DNA of 64,000 nt, taken from the NCBI RefSeq assembly GCF_029919115.1, contig NZ_CP123990.1, forward strand, positions 2,480,001 to 2,544,000, in the 5' to 3' direction. This document shows, piece after piece, positions 1 to 9,633 of the stretch. The notes under the pieces are model-generated. The model was not told the origin of the DNA, searched no databases, and was given only the letters and a program-made list of their open reading frames with translations. Made by a program: the position numbers and the translations under genes. Origin of the DNA: Variovorax paradoxus. Its GTDB lineage: Bacteria > Pseudomonadota > Gammaproteobacteria > Burkholderiales > Burkholderiaceae_C. The stretch's first letter is position 1. Each line of letters starts with the position of its first letter.

Positions 1-756
1 GAGCCGCGCTTCCGCCCGAGCGTGATCACCGCGCAGCGGCTCGCTGCCGGTGTGCTCGGCCGCAAGACCAACGAAGGTTTCTACAACTACAACGACGGCG
101 TGATGCAGCAGCCTGCCGAAGCCGCGCCTCCCACCGTGGCAGCGCTGCCCTCGGTGTGGGTTTCGCCTCGCGCCGCGCGCCGCGCCGAGCTGCTGCGGCT
201 GGTGAATACGCTGGGCGCCCAGATCGACAGCGGCGCTACCGCCGCGCCCACTTCGCTCATCCTGGTGGCGCCGCTGGGCTTCGACGTGACCACAGTGGCC
301 GCGGTCGAGCGCCTGGACGCGACGCGCACCGTCGGCATCGACATGCTGATCGACGATGCCGCGACCAAGCGCCGCGTGCTCGCCACAAACCCGGCCACGC
401 GGCGCGACATCCGCGATGCGGCGCACGCCCTTTTTGCGCGCGACGGCAAGGCCGTGAGCGTGATCCGCGACAGCGGCGGCTTCGTCACGCAGCGCGTGAT
501 CGGCACCATCGTGAACATCGCCTCCGACATGTGCCAGCAGCGCGTGTGCTCGCCGGCCGATCTTGAAACGGCGGTGCAGCTGGGCCTGGGCTATCCGCGT
601 GGCCCGCTGGCCATGGGCAACCTGTACGGCCCGACCAACATGCTCGAGGTGCTGTTCAACCTGCAGACCGTCTACGGCGATCCACGCTATCGCCCGAGCC
701 CGTGGCTGCGCCGCCGCGGTGCGCTTGGCCTGAGCCTGCTGCACGAAGAAGAATAA
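1..756 (+). CDS. 3-hydroxyacyl-CoA dehydrogenase, C-terminal part (5' end outside window)
   Basis: The reading frame is open from base 1, so the N-terminal NAD-binding half lies upstream of the window and 251 residues are visible. The opening stretch ends in the GRKTNEGFYNY type of sequence that closes the first C-terminal domain of 3-hydroxyacyl-CoA dehydrogenases. A second copy-like domain follows, with the conserved GLGYPRGPLAMGNLYGP stretch near the end. The enzyme oxidises (S)-3-hydroxyacyl-CoA to 3-ketoacyl-CoA with NAD+. It is the first visible gene of a plus-strand operon and lies 32 bases before an enoyl-CoA hydratase. Family assignment is firm; substrate chain length cannot be told. 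Confidence 0.88.
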   Translation, partial: EPRFRPSVITAQRLAAGVLGRKTNEGFYNYNDGVMQQPAEAAPPTVAALPSVWVSPRAARRAELLRLVNTLGAQIDSGATAAPTSLILVAPLGFDVTTVAAVERLDATRTVGIDMLIDDAATKRRVLATNPATRRDIRDAAHALFARDGKAVSVIRDSGGFVTQRVIGTIVNIASDMCQQRVCSPADLETAVQLGLGYPRGPLAMGNLYGPTNMLEVLFNLQTVYGDPRYRPSPWLRRRGALGLSLLHEEE

Positions 757-788
757 ACGGACGCCAATACTGGAAAGCAACGACATCG

Positions 789-1568
789 ATGACCGCCGAA
801 CTCAAGAGCACCAGCGAAGGACGCACCATGGTGCTGACCATCGCCAACCCGACCCAGCGCAACGCGCTGGGCCCCGAGATCTACGCCGCAGGCATCGAGG
901 CGCTCAACGGCGCCGAGAGCAGCGACGAGATCCGCAGCGTCGTCATCGTGGGCGAAGGCGCGTGGTTCTGCGCCGGCGGCTCGCTGCAGCGGCTGTCCGA
1001 CAACCGCCAGCGCGACCCTTCGGTGCAGGCCGAAAGCATCGAGGGCCTGCACAACTGGATCGACTCCATCCGCACCTTCCCCAAGCCGATCATTGCGGCG
1101 GTCGAAGGCGCGGCGGCCGGCGCGGGCTTTTCGCTGGCACTGGCCTGCGACTTCGTGGTGGCTGCACGCGATGCGATTTTTGCGGCGTCATACAGCAATG
1201 TGGCGCTCTCGCCCGACGGCGGCCTGAGCTGGCACCTGGGCCAGGCGTTGCCGCGCCAGCTGGCCAGCGAATGGCTGATGGCCGGCGAGCGCATCGGCGC
1301 GCCGCGGCTGCATGCGCTGGGGCTGGTCAACGAACTTAGCGAAAACGGCCAGGCGCTCGCAAGCGCGCTGGCGCTTGCGGCCAAGCTCAATGCCCGTGCG
1401 CCCAATTCGCTGGCCAGCATCAAGGAGCTGCTCAGCGAGGCGCGCGGCGCCACCTTTGCGTCGCAGCTCTCGCAGGAGCGCGACCACTTCGTTCGCAACC
1501 TTCACCATCCGAATGCCGGCATCGGCATTGCCGCTTTTCTCGAGAAGAAGCCGCCGCAATACGAATAG
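789..1568 (+). CDS. enoyl-CoA hydratase/isomerase family protein
   Basis: A 259-residue crotonase-fold protein. The start is the ATG at 789; the same frame is open further upstream but that part overlaps the preceding gene. An oxyanion-hole stretch is visible (GEGAWFCAGG near residues 55-65), followed by the AAGAGFSLALACDF segment near residue 110. The pattern resembles the subfamily annotated elsewhere as 'alternative-type oxepin-CoA hydrolase', but I cannot separate that from a general enoyl-CoA hydratase. With the preceding dehydrogenase and the downstream acyl-CoA dehydrogenase it supplies the hydration step of a beta-oxidation sequence. A 59-base gap separates it from the regulator gene. 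Confidence 0.85.
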   Translation: MTAELKSTSEGRTMVLTIANPTQRNALGPEIYAAGIEALNGAESSDEIRSVVIVGEGAWFCAGGSLQRLSDNRQRDPSVQAESIEGLHNWIDSIRTFPKPIIAAVEGAAAGAGFSLALACDFVVAARDAIFAASYSNVALSPDGGLSWHLGQALPRQLASEWLMAGERIGAPRLHALGLVNELSENGQALASALALAAKLNARAPNSLASIKELLSEARGATFASQLSQERDHFVRNLHHPNAGIGIAAFLEKKPPQYE

Positions 1569-1627
1569 CGGCACGACGTCACTCCCGTGACACCCTTCAG
1601 CCTTTCAGTCGCCGACAGGACAGACCA

Positions 1628-2347
1628 ATGGACGACCCCATTCTTACCATCGAAGAACGTGAAGCGATCAACAGTGGTCGCTGGTTTTCTTCTCTCTCTC
1701 CATCGCTACGGCACGACATTCTTCGATGTGCTTTTGTCAAACGCTACAAGGACGGCGACCTGATTGCCGCCCGCGGCGATCCGCCCGATCACTGGATTGC
1801 CTGCGCCAAGGGCGCGGTGCGCGTGAGTTCGACGGCCGTATCGGGCAAGCAGGTGACGCTGACCTATGTGGAGCCGGGCATCTGGTTCGGCGACGTGGCG
1901 ATGTTCGACGGGGACCGGCGCACGCACGATGCCTACGCGCATGGCGACACCACGGTGCTCTGCGTGGCGCGAGCCGACTTTCAAAAAATCCTGGCCACGC
2001 ATGTGGAGCTGTACGAAGCATTGATGCGGCTGCAGGCGCGCCGCATCCGCACGCTGTTCGGGCTGGTGGAAGACCTCAACACCCTGCCCTTGCGCGCACG
2101 GCTGGCCAAGCAGCTCATTCACCTGGTGCGCAGCTACGGCGTGCCCAACCTGGAAGACGGCAGCCAGACGCGCATCGGCCTGCAGCTGGCGCAGGAAGAA
2201 CTCGCGCAGCTGCTCGGCGCCTCGCGCCAGCGGGTCAACCAGGAGCTCAAGACCATGGAGCGCGAGGGCACCATCCGGATCGAGCCGGGCGGGCTGGTCG
2301 TGCTGGACCGCGCAGCCTTGATGCGCGTCTCCGAAGCTGAGACCTGA
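1628..2347 (+). CDS. Crp/Fnr-family transcriptional regulator
   Basis: A 239-residue regulator. The N-terminal two thirds has the cyclic-nucleotide-binding beta-barrel pattern (GIWFGDVAMFDGDRRTHDAYA around residues 80-100) followed by a long dimerisation helix. The C-terminus carries a Crp-type winged helix whose recognition region reads LGASRQRVNQELKTMEREG. The N-terminus lacks the cysteine cluster of Fnr-type oxygen sensors, so a Crp-like or ligand-free mode is more likely; the effector is unknown. An AGGA ribosome site lies 8 bases before ATG 1628. It sits inside the acyl-CoA catabolic operon and probably controls it, which is inference from position. The kinase gene follows after 23 bases. 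Confidence 0.88.
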   Translation: MDDPILTIEEREAINSGRWFSSLSPSLRHDILRCAFVKRYKDGDLIAARGDPPDHWIACAKGAVRVSSTAVSGKQVTLTYVEPGIWFGDVAMFDGDRRTHDAYAHGDTTVLCVARADFQKILATHVELYEALMRLQARRIRTLFGLVEDLNTLPLRARLAKQLIHLVRSYGVPNLEDGSQTRIGLQLAQEELAQLLGASRQRVNQELKTMEREGTIRIEPGGLVVLDRAALMRVSEAET

Positions 2348-2370
2348 GAAAACCAAAAAGAGACTGAGAC

Positions 2371-3477
2371 ATGAGCCAGGACTTCTCGAATTTCATCGGC
2401 ACCCGCGCCGTTTCGCAGCAACATGCCTTCGACATCGAAGCGCTTGCGGCCTGGCTCACAAAGAACCTCGACGGCTTCAAGGGCCCGCTCACGGTCGAAA
2501 TGTTCAAGGGCGGGCAATCGAACCCGACCTACAAGCTGGTGACGCCCACGCAGAGCTACGTGATGCGCGCCAAGCCCGGCCCCGTTGCCAAGCTGCTGCC
2601 CTCGGCACATGCAGTGGAGCGCGAGTTCAAGGTCATGAGCGGCCTGCAGGGCACCGATGTGCCCGTGCCGCGCATGCACTGCCTGTGCGAGGACGAATCC
2701 GTCATCGGCCGCGCCTTCTACGTCATGGAGTTCATGCAGGGCCGCGTGCTGTGGGACCAGTCGCTGCCCGGCATGAGCAATTCCGAACGCGCGGCCTACT
2801 ACGACGAGATGAACCGCGTCATCGCGGCGCTGCACACCGTGAAGTTTGCCGAGCGCGGCCTTGCCGACTACGGCAAGCCGGGCAACTATTTCGAGCGCCA
2901 GATCGGCCGCTGGAGCAAGCAATACAAGGCCTCGACCGATGGCGCCGGCGAACTGTCGCAGCCGATCGACGCCATGGAGCGCCTGATCGACTGGCTACCC
3001 GCCCACATGCCGGCGAGCGCACGCGACGAGAGCAAAGTCTCGATCGTGCATGGCGACTACCGCCTCGACAACGTGATGTTCCACGCCACGGAGCCGCGCA
3101 TCATTGCGGTGCTCGACTGGGAGCTCTCCACGCTGGGCCACCCGCTGGCGGACTTCAGCTATCACTGCATGTCCTGGCACATGCCTCCTACCACCGGCCG
3201 CGGCATCGGCGGCGTGGATGTCGTGGCGCTGGGCATTCCCACCGAAAGCGAATACATCCGCCGCTACTGCGAGCGCACGCGCATCAGCACGCCCGAGGCG
3301 CTGGCCCCGGACTGGAACTTCTACCAGGCCTACAACCTGTTCCGCATGGCCGCGATCCTGCAAGGCATTGCCAAGCGGGTCGAAGCCGGTACCGCGTCGA
3401 GCGAGCAAGCCGTGGCCTCTGCGCGCGGCGCGCGACCGATGGCCGAGATGGCCTGGCAGTTCGCCCAAAAGGCGTAA
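2371..3477 (+). CDS. APH-like phosphotransferase (ACAD10/11- or LvaA-type kinase)
   Basis: A 368-residue aminoglycoside-phosphotransferase-fold protein. The Brenner-type catalytic motif VHGDYRLDN is near residue 227, and the DWELSTLGHPLADF metal-binding/DFG-equivalent segment near residue 250. An FKGGQSNPTYKL nucleotide-loop-like stretch lies near residue 46. This branch of the APH superfamily accompanies acyl-CoA dehydrogenases. In mammals it is fused to one (ACAD10/11); in Pseudomonas levulinate catabolism LvaA phosphorylates a 4-hydroxyacyl-CoA. Here it lies directly upstream (30 bases) of an acyl-CoA dehydrogenase, which supports the same partnership. It is not an antibiotic-resistance gene by context. 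The substrate is inferred, not shown. Confidence 0.85.
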   Translation: MSQDFSNFIGTRAVSQQHAFDIEALAAWLTKNLDGFKGPLTVEMFKGGQSNPTYKLVTPTQSYVMRAKPGPVAKLLPSAHAVEREFKVMSGLQGTDVPVPRMHCLCEDESVIGRAFYVMEFMQGRVLWDQSLPGMSNSERAAYYDEMNRVIAALHTVKFAERGLADYGKPGNYFERQIGRWSKQYKASTDGAGELSQPIDAMERLIDWLPAHMPASARDESKVSIVHGDYRLDNVMFHATEPRIIAVLDWELSTLGHPLADFSYHCMSWHMPPTTGRGIGGVDVVALGIPTESEYIRRYCERTRISTPEALAPDWNFYQAYNLFRMAAILQGIAKRVEAGTASSEQAVASARGARPMAEMAWQFAQKA

Positions 3478-3507
3478 CCAGCCCCTAAAACCCCACCAGG
3501 AGACAGC

Positions 3508-4779
3508 ATGGATTTCGAATATTCGGCCAAGACCAAGGAATTGCAGAAACGCGTCACGGCCTTCATGGACGAGAACATCTACCCGGCCGAAGCCGAGTAC
3601 GCGGCCGAGCTGGCCGCCAACACGGCCGCGGGCAAGCGCTGGACCGCGCTCAAGACCGTCGAGAAGGTCAAGGCGAAGGCCAAGGCCCAGGGCCTGTGGA
3701 ACCTGTTCCTGCCGGTCGACAGCGCCTCCGCCTCCGGCTACGAAGGTGCGGGCCTCACCAACCAGGAATACGCGCCTCTGGCCGAGATCATGGGCCGGGT
3801 GCAATGGGCTTCGGAAGCCTTCAACTGCTCGGCGCCGGACACCGGCAACATGGAAACCATTGCGCGCTACGGCTCGGAGGCCATCAAGGCGCGCTGGCTC
3901 AAGCCGCTGCTCGAAGGCGAGATTCGCTCGGCCTTCGCAATGACCGAACCCGACGTGGCCTCCAGCGATGCGACCAACATCTCGACCCGCATCGAGCGCC
4001 AGGGCGACGAGTACGTGATCAACGGCCACAAGTGGTGGATTTCAGGCGCCGCCGACCCGCGCTGCGCCGTGTTCATCACCATGGGCAAGAGCGACCCCGA
4101 TGCGCCACGGCATTCGCAGCAGAGCATGGTGATCGTGCCGGCCGATGCCAAGGGCATCCGCATCGTGCGCCCGCTCAACGTCATGGGCTACGACGATGCG
4201 CCGCACGGGCACGTCGAGATGTACTTCGAGAACGTGCGCGTACCGGTCGACAACATCCTGCTGGGTGAAGGCCGCGGGTTTGAAATTGCCCAGGGCCGCC
4301 TTGGCCCGGGACGCATCCACCACTGCATGCGACTGATCGGCCTGGCCGAGCGCGCACTCGAGCTGATGTGCAAGCGTGCCTCGTCGCGCGTGGCTTTCGG
4401 CAAGACCGTTGCATCGCAGACCGTGACGCAAGAGCGCATTGCCGAGGCACGCTGCAAGATCGACATGGCGCGCCTGCTCACACTCAAGGCCGCCTGGCTG
4501 ATGGACGTGGCCGGGAACAAGGTTGCGAAGAACGAAATCGCAATGATCAAGGTGGTGGCGCCGAGCATGGCCTGCCAGGTGATCGACTGGGCCATGCAGG
4601 TGCATGGCGGCGGCGGCATGTGCGACGACTTTCCGCTTGCCTATGCCTACGCCGGCGCGCGCACACTGCGCTTTGCGGACGGCCCCGACGAAGTGCACCG
4701 CAACGCAATCGCGAAGTGGGAGCTGGGCAAGTACGCGCCCAGCAAAACAGAAGCCGAAGCGCCCGTCACGCGCTTCTGA
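3508..4779 (+). CDS. acyl-CoA dehydrogenase (ACAD10/11-like)
   Basis: A 423-residue FAD-dependent acyl-CoA dehydrogenase. The first signature [14 protein letters not shown] is near residue 145, the FAD/substrate segment [10 protein letters not shown] near residue 172, and the C-terminal [30 protein letters not shown] region (quoted in part: [10 protein letters not shown]) near residue 365. The HGGGGMC and [10 protein letters not shown] pattern is typical of the branch that partners APH-like kinases. It has a good ribosome site (CAGGAG, 7 bases before ATG 3508). It is the last gene of the operon and is followed by a strong terminator. In kinase-partnered systems the enzyme acts on a 4-phosphoacyl-CoA intermediate; here that role is inferred from the adjacent kinase gene. 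Confidence 0.9.
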   Translation: MDFEYSAKTKELQKRVTAFMDENIYPAEAEYAAELAANTAAGKRWTALKTVEKVKAKAKAQGLWNLFLPVDSASASGYEGAGLTNQEYAPLAEIMGRVQWASEAFNCSAPDTGNMETIARYGSEAIKARWLKPLLEGEIRSAFAMTEPDVASSDATNISTRIERQGDEYVINGHKWWISGAADPRCAVFITMGKSDPDAPRHSQQSMVIVPADAKGIRIVRPLNVMGYDDAPHGHVEMYFENVRVPVDNILLGEGRGFEIAQGRLGPGRIHHCMRLIGLAERALELMCKRASSRVAFGKTVASQTVTQERIAEARCKIDMARLLTLKAAWLMDVAGNKVAKNEIAMIKVVAPSMACQVIDWAMQVHGGGGMCDDFPLAYAYAGARTLRFADGPDEVHRNAIAKWELGKYAPSKTEAEAPVTRF

Positions 4780-4790
4780 TTTGTTGCATT

Positions 4791-4823
4791 ACCCCCTCTC
4801 CCTTTGGGAGAGGGTTGGGGTGA
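4791..4823. repeat. short dispersed GC-rich palindromic repeat (REP-like)
   Basis: A perfect 9-bp stem (4794-4802 with 4806-4814, CCCTCTCCC/GGGAGAGGG, loop TTT) is followed by TTGGGGTGAGGG. This combination of a CCCTCTCCC hairpin plus a GGGGTGAGGG tail is familiar from dispersed intergenic repeats in many proteobacteria. It lies between two convergent genes, as such elements usually do. Copy number cannot be judged from one window. Confidence 0.5.
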
Positions 4824-4824
4824 G

Positions 4825-4863
4825 GGCCGACGGCGATCAATTCGCCTCGGCCTTTTCTTTTTC
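4825..4863 (+). terminator. intrinsic terminator of the acyl-CoA catabolic operon
   Basis: GGCCGA (4825-4830) and GGCGA (4832-4836) pair with TCGCC (4842-4846) and TCGGCC (4847-4852). The stem is 11 bp with one bulged base and is followed by TTTTCTTTTTC. It begins 46 bases after the acyl-CoA dehydrogenase stop and overlaps the stop codon of the convergent GNAT gene. Confidence 0.75.
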
Positions 4864-5347
4864 AGAGCTTCTTCTGCAGAAACACCGCGTGCCCGAACGC
4901 CGGATCGAGCTGATAGCCGACGAACCCCTCGCGCTCGTAACTCCGCAACGCCGGCGCATTGCCCGAAAGCACTTCCAGCGTGAGCTTGCACGCACCACGC
5001 GCGCGAGCCTCTTGCTCGACCCGTTCGAACATGCGTTGCGCAACCCGCTGGCCGCGATGGCTGGCCCGCACGACCACGTCGTGCACATTGACCAGCGGCT
5101 TGCAGGCGAAGGTCGAAAAACCTTCGATGCAGTTGATGAGTCCCACTGGCTGCGCGCCGTCGTAAGCCAGCACGCTGAAGGCCTGCGGGCGCGCGGACAG
5201 CGCAGCGGGCAAGCCGGCACGCACCTCGGCTTGGAGCGGCGTGCCGCCGCCAGCGGGGTCTTGCGCATAGCTGTCGAGCAAATCGACCAGCGCGGCCGAT
5301 TGCGCTGCATTGCCGTAGTCCACCAGGACGACTTCGATCATTGCCAT
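4862..5347 (-). CDS. GNAT family N-acetyltransferase
   Basis: About 161 residues with the GNAT fold: a beta-strand/helix core and the acetyl-CoA-binding motif VVRASHRGQRVAQRMFERV (R/Q-x-x-G-x-G/R type) near residue 95, then a C-terminal strand with LRSYEREGFVGYQLD. Two ATGs are possible, at 5347 (overlapping the glmM stop as TAATG) and at 5341. I give the first because of the overlap. It is probably co-transcribed as the last gene of the folP-glmM operon. Its acceptor substrate (small molecule, peptide or protein) cannot be predicted. Confidence 0.8.
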   Translation of the reverse strand: MAMIEVVLVDYGNAAQSAALVDLLDSYAQDPAGGGTPLQAEVRAGLPAALSARPQAFSVLAYDGAQPVGLINCIEGFSTFACKPLVNVHDVVVRASHRGQRVAQRMFERVEQEARARGACKLTLEVLSGNAPALRSYEREGFVGYQLDPAFGHAVFLQKKL

Positions 5348-6684
5348 TACTGTGCGGACTCGAGCGTCGCGGCAAGGCGCTTCGCGCAAGACTCGGACTG
5401 CCTGGCGTCGCGTGCCTCGACCATCACACGCACCAGCGGCTCAGTGCCGCTGGCACGAATCAGCACGCGGCCGCCGTCGCCGAGCTCGGCCTCGATGCGC
5501 TGCGTTTCATTGGCCAGTGCCTTGTTGCTCTTCCAGTCCTGCCCCGGCGTGAGCCGAATGTTGATGAGGGTCTGGGGGAACAGCGTGATGTCCGCCAGGA
5601 GCTGTGCCACCGTCTTGCCGCTGCGCACGCAGGCTTGCAGCACCTGCAACGCGCTCACAATGCCGTCGCCAGTGGTGTGTCGGTCGAGCGCCAGCAGATG
5701 GCCGGAGCCCTCTCCGCCCAGCAGCCAGCCCCGCTTGTCGAGTTCTTCGAGCACATAGCGGTCGCCCACCTTGGCACGCACGAACTCGATGCCCTGGTCG
5801 CGCAGCGCTATCTCGACAGCCTTGTTGGTCATGAGGGTGCCGACCACGCCGGCAGGCTTTTCTCCGCGCGCAATGCGCTCGGCCACCATGAGGTAGAGCA
5901 GTTCGTCGCCGTTGAAAAGGCGTCCGCTGGCATCCACGAATTGCAGGCGGTCGGCGTCGCCGTCGAGCGCTATGCCGTAGTCGGCTTTTTGTGCCGTCAC
6001 AGTCTCTACCAGCGCTGCGGGATGGGTCGCGCCAAAGCCCTTGTTGATGTTGAGCCCGTCGGGCGCGCAGCCGATGCTGGTGACCTCCGCCCCCAACTCA
6101 TGGAACACGTTCGGCGCCACCTGGTAGGCCGCGCCGTGCGCGGCGTCGATCACGAGCTTCATGTCGCGCAGCGTCAGGTCGTTGGCAAAGGTGCTCTTGC
6201 AGAACTCGATGTAGCGGCCAGGCGCATCGTTCAGGCGGCGGGCCTTGCCGAGGTCGGCCGAGGTGGCCCACACGGGCGCCTCTTCGAGTGCGGCTTCCAC
6301 CGCAAGCTCCCATTCGTCGTCGAGCTTGCTGCCGTGGGCGTTGAAAAACTTGATGCCGTTGTCCGGGTAGGCGTTGTGGCTCGCGCTGATCACCACGCCC
6401 AGGCTCGCGCGCTGCGCGCGGGTAAGGTAAGCCACGCCTGGCGTAGGCAGCGGGCCCAGCAGCACCACGTCGACGCCTGCGGAGTTGAAGCCCGATTCCA
6501 GCGCGGATTCGAGCATGTAGCCCGAAATGCGCGTGTCCTTGCCGATCAGCACCGTGGGGCGCGACTCGCTCTTTTTGAGCACGCGGCCCACCGCATGCGC
6601 AAGGCGCAGAACGAAATCGGGTGTGATGGGAGACTGGCCGACCGTGCCGCGGATGCCGTCGGTGCCAAAGTATTTACGGGTCAT
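5347..6684 (-). CDS. glmM: phosphoglucosamine mutase
   Basis: This 445-residue enzyme interconverts glucosamine-6-phosphate and glucosamine-1-phosphate in the cytoplasm, feeding UDP-GlcNAc for peptidoglycan and for the lipid A genes elsewhere in this window. The start [13 protein letters not shown] is the family N-terminus and gives exactly the usual length. The phosphoserine motif ISASHN places the active serine at residue 102, as in E. coli. The metal-binding DGDADR is near residue 240 and the phosphate-binding [14 protein letters not shown] segment near residue 410. Its ATG overlaps the folP stop as ATGA, so the two genes are translationally coupled. Confidence 0.96.
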   Translation of the reverse strand: MTRKYFGTDGIRGTVGQSPITPDFVLRLAHAVGRVLKKSESRPTVLIGKDTRISGYMLESALESGFNSAGVDVVLLGPLPTPGVAYLTRAQRASLGVVISASHNAYPDNGIKFFNAHGSKLDDEWELAVEAALEEAPVWATSADLGKARRLNDAPGRYIEFCKSTFANDLTLRDMKLVIDAAHGAAYQVAPNVFHELGAEVTSIGCAPDGLNINKGFGATHPAALVETVTAQKADYGIALDGDADRLQFVDASGRLFNGDELLYLMVAERIARGEKPAGVVGTLMTNKAVEIALRDQGIEFVRAKVGDRYVLEELDKRGWLLGGEGSGHLLALDRHTTGDGIVSALQVLQACVRSGKTVAQLLADITLFPQTLINIRLTPGQDWKSNKALANETQRIEAELGDGGRVLIRASGTEPLVRVMVEARDARQSESCAKRLAATLESAQ

Positions 6685-7580
6685 GAGGTTTGTCGTTTTT
6701 GTTGATTGATTGAAGCCGGTGCGCCCGCCTGCGGCTCTTGGGCTTTCATGGCTTGCCAGACCGCGAGCGCCGCCACTGTGTCGCGCACGTCGTGCACCCG
6801 CACGATGGCCGCGCCGCGGTCCACCGCCAGCATTGCCGCCGTGACGCTGGGCACTAGGCGTTCGGCAGCGGCCGGAATGCCGCTGACGGTGCCGATTGAC
6901 GACTTGCGAGACCAGCCCAGCAGCAGCGGATAACCGGCTTCGAGCAACTCGCGCTGCCGTGCCAGCAACGCAAAATTTTGCGCCACCGTCTTGCCGAAAC
7001 CGATTCCCGGGTCCAGGGTGATTCGCGAGGGGTTGATCTGGAGCAAACGCAGTTGGGCCACCTGCTGCGCCCAGAACGCCAGCACTTCCGGCACCACGTC
7101 GCCCTGCATGGGCGCGACTTGCATGGTTTGCGGATCCCGATGCATGTGCATCAGGCAAATGCCGCACGAAGGATGCGCGGCCACGGCTTCGCGCGCGCCC
7201 GGTTGCCGCAACGCCCAGACGTCGTTGATGATGTCGGCGCCAAGCTCGAGCACAGCGCGCATGACTTCCGGCTTGTAGGTGTCTATGGACAGCGGCACGT
7301 TCAGCTTGACGGCCTCGCGGACCACCGGCAGCACGCGCGCCAGTTCGGCATCGAGCGGCACGGCCGGGCTACCGGGCCGGGTCGATTCGCCGCCGATGTC
7401 GAGAATGTCGGCGCCTTCCTTCAGCAACCGCTCGCAATGCTGCAGGGCCGCGGCGGTGGAGGCATGCGCCCCGCCGTCGGAAAAAGAATCGGGAGTGACG
7501 TTGACGATGCCCATCACGCGCGGCCGCGCGAGATCGATCGCGAAACGTGCGGTCTGCCAGATCAACGGGGCCATCGCCAT
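6681..7580 (-). CDS. folP: dihydropteroate synthase
   Basis: A 299-residue TIM-barrel enzyme that condenses p-aminobenzoate with dihydropterin pyrophosphate in folate synthesis, the step blocked by sulfonamides. The pterin-binding signature [14 protein letters not shown] starts near residue 24. It is followed by [15 protein letters not shown] near residue 58, [14 protein letters not shown] sequence ([10 protein letters not shown]) near residue 190, and a C-terminal RVHDVRDT. The four-base ATGA overlap with glmM is the common folP-glmM arrangement. A second in-frame ATG lies two codons inside the chosen start. Confidence 0.96.
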   Translation of the reverse strand: MAMAPLIWQTARFAIDLARPRVMGIVNVTPDSFSDGGAHASTAAALQHCERLLKEGADILDIGGESTRPGSPAVPLDAELARVLPVVREAVKLNVPLSIDTYKPEVMRAVLELGADIINDVWALRQPGAREAVAAHPSCGICLMHMHRDPQTMQVAPMQGDVVPEVLAFWAQQVAQLRLLQINPSRITLDPGIGFGKTVAQNFALLARQRELLEAGYPLLLGWSRKSSIGTVSGIPAAAERLVPSVTAAMLAVDRGAAIVRVHDVRDTVAALAVWQAMKAQEPQAGAPASINQQKRQTS

Positions 7581-7600
7581 GCGGCACCTTCACTATCGAA

Positions 7601-7621
7601 AACGGGGCCAATGGCCCCGTT
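7601..7621 (-). terminator. terminator hairpin between ftsH and folP
   Basis: A perfect 9-bp stem (AACGGGGCC 7601-7609 with GGCCCCGTT 7613-7621, 3-base loop) reads into GTTTTC on the minus strand. It lies 25 bases after the ftsH stop and 20 bases before folP, so it should reduce read-through from ftsH into folP-glmM. Confidence 0.65.
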
Positions 7622-7646
7622 GTTGTGTGACACCGGATGATGCACT

Positions 7647-9563
7647 TCAGGCAGCAGTCGGTGCCGGATCCGGTTTCACTGCCGGCGTACCGCCGCTGCC
7701 GCCGCTGCCCGAAGGCGGGATGCGGGGCGTCCAGTCCTTGGGGGGGCGCGGTGCGCGGCCGGCCATGATGTCGTCGAGCTGTTCGCTGTCGATGGTTTCC
7801 CACTCGAGCAGCGCCTTGGCCATGGCGTGCATCTTGTCGCTGTTGTCCTCGATGAGGCGGCGGGCCAGGGCGTACTGCTCGTCGATGATGCGGCGGACTT
7901 CCTCGTCCACCTTTTGCATCGTCTGCTCGCTCATGGTGGTCGTCTTGGTGACGGAACGGCCCAGGAAGACTTCGCCTTCGTTTTCCGCATAGACCATCGG
8001 GCCCAGTGCATCGGTCATGCCGTAGCGGGTGACCATGTCACGTGCCAGCTGGGTTGCCTTGTTGAAGTCGTCCGAGGCGCCGGTGGTGCGCTGGTTCATG
8101 AAGACTTCTTCGGCAATCCGGCCGCCGAACAACATCGAGATCTTGTTGAGCGCCCATTCCTTGTCGTAGCCGTAGCGGTCTTTCTCGGGCAGCGTGAAGG
8201 TCACGCCCAATGCGCGGCCGCGCGGAACAATGGTTACCTTGTGAACGGGGTCGGATTTGGGCAGGAGCTTGCCGATGAGGGCGTGGCCGGCTTCGTGGTA
8301 GGCAGTGTTTCGCAACTCTTCGGGGTCCATGACCGCCGAGCGGCGCTCCGGGCCCATGAAGATCTTGTCCTTGGCTTTTTCGAAGTCCTGCATCTCGACC
8401 ACGCGCGCATTGCGGCGCGCAGCCATGAGGGCGGCTTCGTTGCAAAGGTTGGCCAGGTCGGCGCCGGACATGCCGGGCGTTCCACGGGCGATGACGTTCG
8501 GATTGACGTCCTGGCCGAGCGGCACCTTGCGCATGTGAACGGCGAGGATCTGCTCGCGCCCCTTGACGTCGGGCAGCGTGACATACACCTGGCGGTCGAA
8601 ACGGCCCGGGCGCAGCAGCGCGGCGTCGAGAATGTCGGGGCGGTTGGTTGCAGCCACCACGATCACGCCGAGATTGGTTTCGAAACCATCCATCTCGACC
8701 AGCATCTGGTTCAGGGTTTGTTCGCGCTCGTCGTTGCCGCCGCCCAGGCCGGCACCACGCTGGCGGCCCACCGCATCGATTTCGTCGATGAAGATGATGC
8801 AAGGGGCGTTCTTCTTGGCGTTTTCGAACATGTCGCGCACGCGGGCCGCGCCCACGCCGACGAACATTTCAACGAAGTCGGAGCCCGAGATCGAGAAGAA
8901 CGGAACCTTGGCTTCCCCAGCGATCGACTTGGCGAGCAAGGTCTTGCCGGTACCCGGAGGGCCAACCAGCAGCAGGCCGCGCGGAATGCGGCCGCCGAGC
9001 TTCTGGAAGCGCTGCGGGTCTTTCAGGAAGTCGACCACCTCACGGACTTCTTCCTTGGCCTCGTCGCAGCCTGCGACGTCGGCGAAGGTGACCGTGTTGT
9101 TGTTCTCGTCCATCATGCGGGCCTTGCTCTTGCCGAAGCTGAATGCTCCGCCTTTGCCGCCGCCCTGCATCTGGCGCATGAAGTAGATCCAGACGCCGAT
9201 CAGGAGCAGCATGGGGCCCCAGCTCACCAGGAGCGTCATGAGGAGCGAGCCCTCTTCACGCGGCTTGACGTCGAACTTGACGTTGTGATCGATCAGGTCG
9301 CCGACCAGGCCCCGGTCGAGCACCGTGGCGGTCGTGCGGATCTTGCGATCGTCGTTGGTGACGGCGATGATTTCCCCGCCGCCCGCGCCTTCGGGGATGA
9401 CGGCGCTCTTGATCTGATTGTTTCGGACCTGATCAAGGAACTCCGAATAACTTACTGTTCCCGAGCCAACGCCGCCGCGGGTGTCAAACTGCTTGAACAC
9501 AGTGAACAACACCATGGCAATGACGAGCCATACGGCAACTTTGGAAAACCACTGATTGTTCAA
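7647..9563 (-). CDS. ftsH: ATP-dependent zinc metalloprotease FtsH (TTG start)
   Basis: This membrane-anchored AAA+ protease (638 residues from TTG 9563) degrades misfolded membrane proteins and regulators such as LpxC and sigma-32 in related bacteria. The order is: transmembrane helix 1 (about 6-24), periplasmic domain, transmembrane helix 2 (about 107-128), Walker A GPPGTGKT (201-208), Walker B IIFIDE (256-261), zinc-binding HEAGH (423-427), and a glycine/proline-rich tail. I choose TTG because GGAG lies 7 bases upstream and the next residues [12 protein letters not shown] start the family's N-terminus. A longer frame from 9635 adds 24 non-conserved residues. The gene is divided from rlmE upstream by about 190 bases. 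Confidence 0.95.
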   Translation of the reverse strand: MNNQWFSKVAVWLVIAMVLFTVFKQFDTRGGVGSGTVSYSEFLDQVRNNQIKSAVIPEGAGGGEIIAVTNDDRKIRTTATVLDRGLVGDLIDHNVKFDVKPREEGSLLMTLLVSWGPMLLLIGVWIYFMRQMQGGGKGGAFSFGKSKARMMDENNNTVTFADVAGCDEAKEEVREVVDFLKDPQRFQKLGGRIPRGLLLVGPPGTGKTLLAKSIAGEAKVPFFSISGSDFVEMFVGVGAARVRDMFENAKKNAPCIIFIDEIDAVGRQRGAGLGGGNDEREQTLNQMLVEMDGFETNLGVIVVAATNRPDILDAALLRPGRFDRQVYVTLPDVKGREQILAVHMRKVPLGQDVNPNVIARGTPGMSGADLANLCNEAALMAARRNARVVEMQDFEKAKDKIFMGPERRSAVMDPEELRNTAYHEAGHALIGKLLPKSDPVHKVTIVPRGRALGVTFTLPEKDRYGYDKEWALNKISMLFGGRIAEEVFMNQRTTGASDDFNKATQLARDMVTRYGMTDALGPMVYAENEGEVFLGRSVTKTTTMSEQTMQKVDEEVRRIIDEQYALARRLIEDNSDKMHAMAKALLEWETIDSEQLDDIMAGRAPRPPKDWTPRIPPSGSGGSGGTPAVKPDPAPTAA

Positions 9564-9633
9564 ACGAAGCTCCAGTCGAAAGCGCGTGACAAGATTATGA
9601 AAAGAACGCGCTGTGGATACGCAATTGCGCCCC

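Noticed and set aside
2371-3477. Aminoglycoside-resistance kinase
   Set aside because: Has the APH fold, but the sequence type and the acyl-CoA operon context point to acyl-CoA metabolism.
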